This document shows, piece after piece, positions 1 through 5,203 of a DNA stretch of 7,091 nucleotides. Numbering within the stretch: position 1 is the stretch's first letter; every line of letters starts with the position of its first letter. A model generated the notes under the pieces. The model saw only the letters and a list, made by a program, of their open reading frames with translations, was not told the DNA's origin and made no database searches. The stretch lies in contig JAHIQC010000207.1 of assembly GCA_018902765.1 (NCBI GenBank), positions 1 through 7,091 of the forward strand, written 5' to 3'. This DNA is from Actinomycetota bacterium (GTDB lineage: Bacteria > Actinomycetota > Coriobacteriia > Anaerosomatales > JAHIQC01). The position numbers and the translations under genes were made by a program.

Positions 1-579
1 CTACAGGGCACAGAGTTCACTGCCTTGAGCAAGTGGTTTGAGGATGATACCGCGGTTCCGGGCACCATCGAGAAGGCACTGGCCGAAAGCCCGGACTTCT
101 GGTGGGCCGACTCGTGGCAGAGTGCGCTGTTCAGCGGTGCTATCGGGTCGCTCCTCGTCCATACCAAGCCCGAACTGCCTGACTGGATGACCGACGGCGA
201 GGTACGCGCGCTCTGGTGGCAAGACAGCCAGAAGAATCGCGCAGAGGTCCATCACATATTCCCGCGGACCTGGCTGCGCGATAACCGACCCGACGCGCAC
301 GCGGAGACGCTTCTGAACAAGACCCCGATATCAGGCGAGACCAACAACTGGATAAGCAACAAGGCTCCGTCGGTGTACCTCAGTGAAATGGTGGCGGAAA
401 TCGCCAGGGACCACGGAGTGGACGAAGCCGCTGCACGCAGACTGCTCAAGAAGCGTCTAGCTGCGCATCTGATTACGCCCGAGGCTCTTGCCGCTATGGA
501 GACCGACGACTACCAGGCATTCCTGAATGCACGGAGTGTGGCGATGAAGGCGCACGCGGCAGCGCTTGTCAGTAAGTGA
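1..579 (+). CDS. DUF262/DUF1524-family (GmrSD-like) protein, C-terminal part with HNH-like nuclease motif (5' end cut by window)
   Basis: The frame is open from base 1 to a TGA at 577-579, giving 192 visible residues. A TTG at position 25 could be mistaken for the start, but the frame runs out of the window and the family is much longer, so this is the tail of a larger gene. The visible part contains VHHIFPRTWL (residues 83-92), then LNKTPISGETNNWI and KAPSVYL (about 105-127). This His-His plus downstream Asn arrangement is typical of the HNH-like C-terminal domain of DUF262/DUF1524 proteins, the family of the GmrSD type IV restriction enzymes. In those enzymes the missing N-terminal DUF262 part binds and hydrolyses nucleotide and the C-terminal part cleaves DNA. 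It is the only large gene on the plus strand, and it converges on the 88-residue gene with an attC-like hairpin between them. The family call is strong; a restriction role is inferred. Confidence 0.8.
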   Translation, partial: LQGTEFTALSKWFEDDTAVPGTIEKALAESPDFWWADSWQSALFSGAIGSLLVHTKPELPDWMTDGEVRALWWQDSQKNRAEVHHIFPRTWLRDNRPDAHAETLLNKTPISGETNNWISNKAPSVYLSEMVAEIARDHGVDEAAARRLLKKRLAAHLITPEALAAMETDDYQAFLNARSVAMKAHAAALVSK

Positions 580-599
580 CGCGCCCTATCTGGGCAACC

Positions 600-699
600 A
601 TCCAACGTCGTAGCGTTTGACCTGCAAGACGCGGCTTGCCCTCGTCTTGTCGAGCATAGCTCGTGTGGCCGTCTTGCCAGGTCGAAGCGCTTGCTAGGC
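600..699 (-). mobile_element. attC-like integron recombination site (100 bp), downstream of the 714-980 gene
   Basis: Read on the minus strand, the site begins with GCCTAGC (699-693; one base off RYYYAAC) and ends with GTTGGAT (606-600; fits GTTRRRY). Between them two arms pair over about 20 bases: 612-631 and 670-691. The pairing is AGCG, then GACCTG, then CAAGACG, interrupted by an unpaired G and a short mismatched stretch. Such extrahelical bases are characteristic of attC. The loop carries an inner hairpin, CGAGC (651-655) with GCTCG (659-663). The site starts 14 bases after the stop of the 714-980 gene. It could instead be a bidirectional terminator between convergent genes, but neither side has a T-run. 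Confidence 0.5.
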
Positions 700-713
700 G
701 TGGATCCGCGCCT

Positions 714-980
714 TTAGGTCCACGGCGTCCAAGCGCATGAAATCGATCGACCTGACAGCATCGTGTCGATCGTGCTTCGGTAGGGGAACCCCGCAGACTC
801 CAGCTCTGCGCGCGTCGCGGGGCGGTAGGAGCCATCGGGGATTAGAATCGCGACCGCGAAACCGGTTGCACCGTCAAGCTCTTGGGCCACCACGGTTGAG
901 CCATCGTCAGACGCACTCTCTTGGCTACCCCTTATGCGTGCGAGGGGGAGCGCCTCCTTGATAGCCTCGACGATATCCAT
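714..980 (-). CDS. Hypothetical protein of 88 residues
   Basis: I do not recognise this protein. I chose the ATG at 980 because AGGAGAAGG (987-995) lies six bases upstream. A longer reading from 1016 would add a very basic 12-residue stretch, lacks such a ribosome site, and would run across the end motif of the attC-like site. The N-terminus (MDIVEAIKEALPLA) looks like an amphipathic helix, followed by an acidic, Ser-rich turn. A beta-rich middle (GATGFAVAILIPDGSY) is followed by a short helix (TRAELESAGF). There is no signal peptide, membrane segment or obvious metal site; the single Cys is near the C-terminus. The fold could be a small alpha/beta domain. The gene sits between two attC-like sites, so it would be a complete one-gene integron cassette. 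Small orphan proteins of this size are common cassette cargo. A role in defence or as an antitoxin cannot be decided from sequence. Confidence 0.65.
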   Translation of the reverse strand: MDIVEAIKEALPLARIRGSQESASDDGSTVVAQELDGATGFAVAILIPDGSYRPATRAELESAGFPYRSTIDTMLSGRSISCAWTPWT

Positions 981-986
981 GACGGG

Positions 987-995
987 CCTTCTCCT
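987..995 (-). promoter_or_regulatory. Ribosome binding site deciding the start of the 88-residue gene
   Basis: AGGAGAAGG on the minus strand lies six bases before the ATG at 980. It falls between the end of the attC-like site (998) and the gene, a spacing typical of integron cassettes. Confidence 0.7.
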
Positions 996-997
996 AC

Positions 998-1084
998 GCC
1001 CAACGTGTTTGCGCATAACCTGTGCGCGATTGCATTCATTCTAGCCGAGGACACCCGCGCATCAGGATGATGCGCGGGTTAAGC
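998..1084 (-). mobile_element. attC-like integron recombination site (87 bp), downstream of TIR-SIR2
   Basis: This is the best-paired site in the window. On the minus strand it starts with GCTTAAC (1084-1078; fits RYYYAAC), one base after the TIR-SIR2 stop codon. It ends with GTTGGGC (1004-998; fits GTTRRRY), 17 bases before the next gene's ATG. The two end motifs are complementary except at two central positions, as usual for attC. Inside, GCGCATAACCTGTGCGCG (1011-1028, plus strand) matches the reverse complement of the arm at 1056-1075 in three blocks (GCGCAT, CCTG, TGCGCG), separated by small unpaired bulges. The arm at 1053-1079 can also fold on itself into a 12-bp hairpin with a 3-base loop, which could act as a terminator. 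Confidence 0.6.
1053..1079 (-). terminator. Perfect 12-bp hairpin after TIR-SIR2, possible terminator
   Basis: ACCCGCGCATCA (1053-1064) and its exact reverse complement (1068-1079) are separated by three bases, 7 bases after the TIR-SIR2 stop codon. No T-run follows in the minus direction, so intrinsic termination is uncertain. The same bases form one arm of the attC-like site, and the two structures would compete. Confidence 0.4.
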
Positions 1085-1085
1085 G

Positions 1086-2417
1086 CTAGCCGACTGAGAG
1101 CGTCCGGAGCTTCACCGGGATCTCACTGAAGTCATTCACCCAGATTACGTTGAGCCCCAAGGCGTTCGCATCTTGTTCCTCAAGAAGGCGGCCGAGGCTC
1201 GCAACGGCATGTGAGCTCGCATCGAATCTCGGGGTCTTCTTGATGATGTAGTGCGCCAACGCTTTCTCTGGGTTCTTCCGCTGAGCAACATCAAGCAGGC
1301 GCCTTAGGTTCGGATCCGTGAGGCTAAGACCCACGAACAGGCACGTGTTCTGCGTGAGTTTCGTGAGTTGTATCAGATTGGACCAGCTGAAGGAGTCTAT
1401 GAACTGGCTGTGGTAGGCATCCTCGCTGAACACAACCTCCGTACCGCTGCGCATCTTGCCGCCACGCGGCAGATACCCGTGGACGTGGTAGACAGGCAGT
1501 TCGTCAGATCGATGCTTCACCGCCTCTGAGTGGATAGGCTTGTTTCGAACGTTCTGACTGTCGAGATGCTCCTCGATTAGTGAGTCAAAGTTGAACGTGA
1601 TGATCGAATCGAGTGGCTTGCCGTCACGCTGCGGACGAGCAAGGTGCCCGATTGCCTCGATCAGCTCACAGCTGGTCGGCTGGCTGACATATAGCGCATC
1701 CCTCAGCTCCGTGGCGAAGTCTCCCCCGAGGTTGTTCTTCAGGTACTTTCCGATAATCAGTGCCGACGCGCCATACTGCTTCTGGAGTTCCACTCCGCTG
1801 ACGGAGTGGAACTCGTTGGGGTGATTGGCGGCAATCCGCTGAATCATCCGCTCAAGAAGCCGAACCAACAACTCGTTCCAGTCAGGAATCCCAGCCGCCA
1901 CGGAGACCCCTGCTCCGCAGACCAAGGTGAGCCGGCCAGCCCGAAGTTCATCCTTCAGAGCGCCTAGCTGACTCTGGTCGGATTCCCGCTTGCGAGCGCG
2001 TCGAACCTCGACATCGTGAGCTGCGGGAGCTGGCAAGTTCGCCAGGGTGCGCACGAGGTGCTGAAGTCCGTCCTCGAAATCCTGTGAAAAGTCGAGGTAG
2101 AGATAATCAGATAGGTAGCTGGGAACGGCAGAGTCGTCTAACAGAAGTGGGATCACTACTTGGTCGTCGCGCGCGAACCGACCCATTGCCAGTGCCGTGA
2201 GCTCGCCTCGATCGTGCTCGGACCTGAAGGTATCGCGGCTGATGAGCGCGAGCACCACATCTGCCTCAGTTACTCGCTCTCGAACACGACGCGAGATATT
2301 CGAGCCGGCCCGCAAGTTCACCGTCGACAGGACCTCGTGTCCGCCCGAAACCAAGACGTCAGCGATTCTTGCTGCTGCGCCCCGGTCATGAGAACTGTGG
2401 CTCATGAAGATCTTCAT
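1086..2417 (-). CDS. TIR-SIR2 fusion protein, putative NAD-consuming defence effector
   Basis: The protein has 443 residues. Residues 1-130 form a TIR domain: MKIFMSHSSHD is the first strand, ADVVLALIS (52-60) a core strand, and Glu72 in RGELTAL sits where TIR NADases carry the catalytic Glu. A charged linker (135-150) leads to a SIR2 domain (about 155-400) with GAGVS (168-172) for NAD binding, TFNFD (274-278), YHVHG (310-314, His313 the likely catalytic residue) and GLSLTDPN (363-370). All key residues of both domains appear intact. Both families can destroy NAD+ or make ADP-ribose-type signals. TIR and SIR2 occur in separate proteins in Thoeris and are fused to other partners elsewhere, so the direct fusion suggests a self-contained sensor-effector. 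There is no SLOG domain or membrane segment. GGGGAGGA (2421-2428) lies three bases before the ATG. Leader copy A lies just upstream and an attC-like site just downstream. Fold assignment is firm; function is inferred. Confidence 0.9.
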   Translation of the reverse strand: MKIFMSHSSHDRGAAARIADVLVSGGHEVLSTVNLRAGSNISRRVRERVTEADVVLALISRDTFRSEHDRGELTALAMGRFARDDQVVIPLLLDDSAVPSYLSDYLYLDFSQDFEDGLQHLVRTLANLPAPAAHDVEVRRARKRESDQSQLGALKDELRAGRLTLVCGAGVSVAAGIPDWNELLVRLLERMIQRIAANHPNEFHSVSGVELQKQYGASALIIGKYLKNNLGGDFATELRDALYVSQPTSCELIEAIGHLARPQRDGKPLDSIITFNFDSLIEEHLDSQNVRNKPIHSEAVKHRSDELPVYHVHGYLPRGGKMRSGTEVVFSEDAYHSQFIDSFSWSNLIQLTKLTQNTCLFVGLSLTDPNLRRLLDVAQRKNPEKALAHYIIKKTPRFDASSHAVASLGRLLEEQDANALGLNVIWVNDFSEIPVKLRTLSVG

Positions 2418-2438
2418 GCATCCTCCCCGATGCGCCTA

Positions 2439-2544
2439 GCCAACGATTGTGTAGTCTGCGTATCCCCCCACTGCTCAATCTCGATTTCCAGATAACACCA
2501 TACGACAACTGGTCGCTGCGCGCACTGGCTTCTCGCTGCGAGCC
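2439..2544 (-). repeat. Leader element copy A (direct repeat of 6501-6608), upstream of TIR-SIR2
   Basis: The core 2456-2544 aligns with 6521-6608 at about 80% identity (about 71 of 89 positions by hand). The most conserved block is around ACGACAACT and ATTTCCAGATA. It holds two inverted repeats. One is GATTGTGTAG (2445-2454) with CTGCTCAATC (2471-2480), an imperfect stem with one mismatch and one G-T pair. The other is the palindrome CTCGCTGCGAG (2532-2542). The first stem lies 27 bases before the TIR-SIR2 start codon, so the element probably contains its promoter, operator or 5' leader. The copies differ in both arms of each inverted repeat in compensating ways. Confidence 0.75.
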
Positions 2545-2590
2545 ACTCAAGCAGTCCGCCCCGGACGCCGACAACTTCCTCAGGAGATTA

Positions 2591-2597
2591 GGGGGAG
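2591..2597 (+). promoter_or_regulatory. Ribosome binding site for the zinc-ribbon gene
   Basis: GGGGGAG lies four bases before the GTG at 2602. It supports this start and the reality of the small plus-strand gene. Confidence 0.5.
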
Positions 2598-2601
2598 CAC
2601 G

Positions 2602-2844
2602 GTGCCAGAGGCCGCATATTGCATGGAATGCTCTACTTGGGTCTGGGTCGCCCAAGACGGTGGTTGCTGCAACAGCCACCCGAGGTCGGCGCTACGGAGT
2701 CTCTACGTTGCCCAGACTGTTTCTGGAGTTCCCGTGCCACCGCTACCAGAACCTCCGGCAGGCATGGGCAGCACCTTCAAGTCGAATGACGAGTTCGCGA
2801 TACGCCCACACCGCAGCGCATTCAGCTGGCTATTTCGCGGGTAG
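2602..2844 (+). CDS. Small zinc-ribbon protein (80 residues)
   Basis: The gene starts at GTG 2602 behind a GGGGGAG ribosome site and ends at TAG 2842-2844. It stops seven bases before the convergent NERD gene ends. Near the N-terminus Cys7, Cys10, Cys22 and His26 form a C-x2-C-x11-C-x3-H zinc-binding pattern, in AYCMECSTWVWV followed by DGGCCNSHP. I recall similar 'CxxCxxxVWV..DGGCxxxHP' openings in small bacterial proteins, often from Actinobacteria, but cannot verify this here. A proline-rich linker (43-52) and a tail ending SAFSWLFRG follow, without a clear second domain, so the protein may be shortened compared with relatives. It is divergent from TIR-SIR2, and leader copy A lies between the two starts. 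A regulatory or protein-binding role is possible. A longer plus-strand frame from 2447 covers part of this region in another frame but has no such motif. Confidence 0.6.
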   Translation: MPEAAYCMECSTWVWVAQDGGCCNSHPRSALRSLYVAQTVSGVPVPPLPEPPAGMGSTFKSNDEFAIRPHRSAFSWLFRG

Positions 2845-2851
2845 GCCCCTG

Positions 2852-3928
2852 CTAGTCGAGGTTGTATCCGTACTTGCACTTCTTCTCAGAGTAGTAGTTC
2901 TCGCATCCGAGGAACTTCTTGCCTGCTCGACTACCGGTCTTGGCCGTACGTTCGGCCAACCGGCCACCGCACTTCGGACACGTGGTCGGCAAAGCCGCCC
3001 CTGGCTCGCCGTGCGAGTCGCGAGCGACGGATGCTTCGCGCCTCTGCGCGACCCGTGCATCACAAATCTCGTAGCGTGCCGCCTTGGAGATTCGCCCGTA
3101 TGCTTGGATGGCTCCCCCGAAGGCAACCTGGGTCTTGGTTGGAAGTTGGGCGAACAGCGCGAGCGCCACTCGGCCTGTCTTCTCTTGATCGATTGCGGAC
3201 TCTCGATGGCCCTCGATCTCTTGCCTCAACAACCGCAGCGGGAGTGTACGCACGACACCTTCCCGAAGGTTGGCCAGCTGCGCTCCGTCCTGCGTGTAGA
3301 CGACGACGGGAACCACGAATACCCCCGCAAGGTCACCCCCCGACCAGAGCCCGAGCTTGTCCTTCAACTCCAAAGCGTTGCGCTGCACCTGATCAACGTT
3401 CCTCGCAAAGCAGGTGCCCTCGAGCGCAGCGGATACGGTCTTAGGTGAGTAGTTCTTGGCATCCAGAACGAACACTCCGCTGGGACCGACCACTATGTGA
3501 TCGACATTCCAGGCGGCCGGACGACCATCTCGGCCTCTTGGGTGGTAGTCGTGGAAGACGATGTATTCGTCCGACAGTTCACAGAGAGCCTTGTGTACCC
3601 GGTACTCACCACTCGCACCCTTGACCCAGTTGCGCCCCTCTCGCATGAAGCCTATCGCGTCCGCAAGATCTGCGCGCTTCCACCAGCAGGCACCAAGGAT
3701 GATAGTCATCACGACGACAACCCCCACCGCACCCCAGCGGGCCGAATAGACCGCGAACGCATACGCCGACGGGAGCACAAAGAAGACGAAAGTGACAACT
3801 GAGAGGCTGCCGAGGATTAGCGCTCCGCGCACACCTGCGCTCTCACCCGGATTACCGACAATTTGGGCCAACGCCACTCCCTCGTCCGTTCGATCCAAGT
3901 TCACTGCGGCTGGCGCCGCCGTCCCCAC
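2852..3928 (-). CDS. Membrane-anchored NERD (nuclease-related) domain protein with topoisomerase-type zinc ribbon
   Basis: The protein has 358 residues. I chose GTG 3928, with GGAG (3937-3940) eight bases upstream. Two hydrophobic segments (about 35-61 and 66-83) form a membrane hairpin. The NERD domain starts near 104 with GASGEYRVHKAL (Glu108), continues with WNVDHIVVGPSGVFVLDAKN (Asp143; Asp156-Ala-Lys158) and runs to about 210. These residues match the E...D...D-x-K active-site layout of the restriction-endonuclease fold, so nuclease activity is plausible. At the C-terminus Cys317, Cys320, Cys342 and Cys351, in TCPKCGGRL, FLGC and KKC, form a zinc ribbon of the topoisomerase I type that can contact DNA. 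NERD plus such a zinc ribbon is a known architecture of unsettled function. Both catalytic domains should face the cytoplasm. A 14-bp direct repeat lies upstream and may control the gene. No attC-like site separates it from the convergent zinc-ribbon gene. Confidence 0.85.
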   Translation of the reverse strand: MGTAAPAAVNLDRTDEGVALAQIVGNPGESAGVRGALILGSLSVVTFVFFVLPSAYAFAVYSARWGAVGVVVVMTIILGACWWKRADLADAIGFMREGRNWVKGASGEYRVHKALCELSDEYIVFHDYHPRGRDGRPAAWNVDHIVVGPSGVFVLDAKNYSPKTVSAALEGTCFARNVDQVQRNALELKDKLGLWSGGDLAGVFVVPVVVYTQDGAQLANLREGVVRTLPLRLLRQEIEGHRESAIDQEKTGRVALALFAQLPTKTQVAFGGAIQAYGRISKAARYEICDARVAQRREASVARDSHGEPGAALPTTCPKCGGRLAERTAKTGSRAGKKFLGCENYYSEKKCKYGYNLD

Positions 3929-3996
3929 CCCGGCGACTCCAGATGGCGCCTGTGCCCCTCAAAGTCACCGAAGCTGAGGTATGCGCCGACCGCATC

Positions 3997-4042
3997 GTTC
4001 TCCCTGGTCAGGCAAGCGAAGGGGGTGGGTTCTCCCTGGTCA
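3997..4042. promoter_or_regulatory. Pair of identical 14-bp direct repeats upstream of the NERD gene
   Basis: GTTCTCCCTGGTCA occurs at 3997-4010 and again at 4029-4042. Start-to-start spacing is 32 bases, close to three DNA helix turns, so two copies of a regulator would bind the same face. The pair lies 69 to 114 bases upstream of the NERD start and is a candidate operator. No regulator gene is visible. Confidence 0.5.
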
Positions 4043-4108
4043 CGGAGGCGGATATTCGGTGCCAGCGTGTTTCCGGACATGCGCTGTCAGGATAACCGAG
4101 CGGTTGTC

Positions 4109-4131
4109 GCATCAGGTTGATGTGCTTGTTA
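4109..4131 (-). repeat. Copy of one attC-like arm at the end of the SEC-C gene
   Basis: These 23 bases match 1059-1081 at 19 positions in the same orientation, including the hairpin CATCA-GGT-TGATG (4110-4122) and the final GTTA. The TTA at 4129-4131 is the complement of the SEC-C gene's TAA stop. The partner arm and a GTTRRRY end are not found in the following 200 bases of intergenic DNA. This looks like a decayed or half attC site, or a shared terminator-like element. Confidence 0.45.
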
Positions 4132-5097
4132 GGGCGGCGGCGCACCGCAACAATGTTTGTACTTCTTCTGGCTGCCGCAAGGACATGCGTCGTTCCGGCC
4201 TACCGGTGCTAAGAATGGGCCGCTCATGACGCTGTCGGCAGGAAACCTCTTGGCGATTCGGTCGATCTGTTCATTCACAATCCCGAAACCAGCTACCGCA
4301 TTGCACGCAGACCACCCGAGCACGCAGAAGGTCGACTCAATCACTCGATCGACGGCTGCGTTATCAGCGGATGGCGTTCCTCTTCGCAAGATTGAGCCGT
4401 CTGGTTGAGGAATGAACCCGTCGATCCAGAACCGGACATTTCCCTCGACATTAGGGTGAGCCACTTCGCATAGATCCCCGTACCAATCAGTGATTTGACC
4501 CCACCCGGGGTGCTTCGAGAGCTTGTCAATTCTTGTCATGACGTTTGTCTGGCGAACGGGGTCGCCTTCTGGGACCTTGCGAGTTCCAAACATGGCTCGG
4601 CGCAGAACTTGATCAAGATCATCTGTCGCCACCAGCAGTCCCGAACTCCATCCAAGTTCCGATGCTGAAACGAGTGTGCGAATCTTGGACCCCGTGTACA
4701 CGTTCACCGCGGTGAGCTCTATCAAGGATCTTGCGAGAACAGCCGGACCTAGCACACCGTTGGCATTGAGTAGCAGGACGGTTTGATCGATTAGTTCGAG
4801 GATCCTCCAGGTACTCGAGAGTAGCCAAGCCTTCATGAGCGAGTTGGTATCACGCCAGACGATAGAATTCATCGCTTCAACTTGCCGGTCTTTCGGAAGC
4901 GCTTTCACCGCCTCGAACTTGGCGGCGAACACGTCGTCGCCGGTCTCACGAAAGTGGAATTCGCGATCCAATCGGCGAGACAGTTCTTCAGCTCGCTGCA
5001 GATGCACGGACGTGTCCCTGCCAACCTGATTGGCACAGGCGGCAGCCCGATCGAGCATCGCGCCTGAGAGTGCATAGAACTGAGCACGGTCCGTCAT
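4129..5097 (-). CDS. SEC-C motif protein, mostly helical, unknown function
   Basis: The protein has 322 residues. I chose ATG 5097 because AAGGAG (5102-5107) lies four bases upstream; a longer reading from 5289 would overlap the neighbouring STAS-GHKL gene and adds an Arg-rich, unlikely stretch. Residues 1-290 look largely alpha-helical. ARSLIEL (122-128) and LCEVAHPNVEGN (209-220) resemble conserved blocks of DUF5677-like and related proteins with a His-Pro-Asn signature, some of which are linked to abortive infection; this comparison is from memory and tentative. The C-terminus is a clear SEC-C zinc motif: RNDACPCGSQKKYKHCCG, with Cys305, Cys307, Cys316 and Cys317, as in the SecA tail and many accessory proteins, where it binds zinc and often a partner. 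It lies 106 bases downstream of the STAS-GHKL gene on the same strand, so joint transcription is possible, though a hairpin lies between. No membrane segment or catalytic motif is evident. Confidence 0.8.
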   Translation of the reverse strand: MTDRAQFYALSGAMLDRAAACANQVGRDTSVHLQRAEELSRRLDREFHFRETGDDVFAAKFEAVKALPKDRQVEAMNSIVWRDTNSLMKAWLLSSTWRILELIDQTVLLLNANGVLGPAVLARSLIELTAVNVYTGSKIRTLVSASELGWSSGLLVATDDLDQVLRRAMFGTRKVPEGDPVRQTNVMTRIDKLSKHPGWGQITDWYGDLCEVAHPNVEGNVRFWIDGFIPQPDGSILRRGTPSADNAAVDRVIESTFCVLGWSACNAVAGFGIVNEQIDRIAKRFPADSVMSGPFLAPVGRNDACPCGSQKKYKHCCGAPPP

Positions 5098-5101
5098 GGG
5101 A

Positions 5102-5107
5102 CTCCTT
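5102..5107 (-). promoter_or_regulatory. Ribosome binding site deciding the start of the SEC-C gene
   Basis: AAGGAG on the minus strand lies four bases before ATG 5097. It favours this start over the upstream in-frame start at 5289. Confidence 0.65.
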
Positions 5108-5141
5108 CGCGAGCGTTTGTGTAGATCGTCTTCTCGCTCGT

Positions 5142-5201
5142 CCCAAAGTTGTTGCGGATAACCAGCGAGCGAAGCGAGTCTGTTTGTTCCGCGGGTTAGC
5201 A
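5142..5201 (-). other. Imperfect hairpin between STAS-GHKL and SEC-C genes, possible degenerate attC or terminator
   Basis: GCGGATAACCAG (5154-5165) pairs with CTGTTTGTTCCGC (5180-5192) over a 14-base loop, with one mismatched pair beside GCGGA and one extra base. GTTAGCA (5195-5201; reverse TGCTAAC) lies two bases after the STAS-GHKL stop, and CCCAAAG (5142-5148) is at the other end. The layout resembles a short attC of about 60 bp. However, the distal end reads CTTTGGG on the minus strand instead of GTTRRRY, so recombination there would not be expected. A simple terminator is equally possible. Confidence 0.35.
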
Positions 5202-5203
5202 GT

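Noticed and set aside
981..1016. Longer start for the 88-residue protein at 1016
   Set aside because: It would read through the attC-like end motif and add a basic stretch; the ribosome site is placed for ATG 980.
1086..2417. Thoeris system
   Set aside because: Thoeris uses a separate TIR protein and a SIR2-SLOG or related effector; here TIR and SIR2 are in one chain, no SLOG domain is seen and no partner is adjacent.
2545..2860. attC-like site separating NERD / zinc-ribbon from TIR-SIR2
   Set aside because: No RYYYAAC or GTTRRRY pair with complementary arms was found in this stretch.
2447..3448. Plus-strand open frame of 333 codons
   Set aside because: Its start lies inside leader copy A and it runs antisense through the C-terminal half of the NERD gene, which has clear catalytic and zinc motifs. 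It shows no domain of its own.
3993..4131. Complete attC between the SEC-C and NERD genes
   Set aside because: Only one arm is recognisable; no GTTRRRY end or complementary second arm was found between 3929 and 4108.
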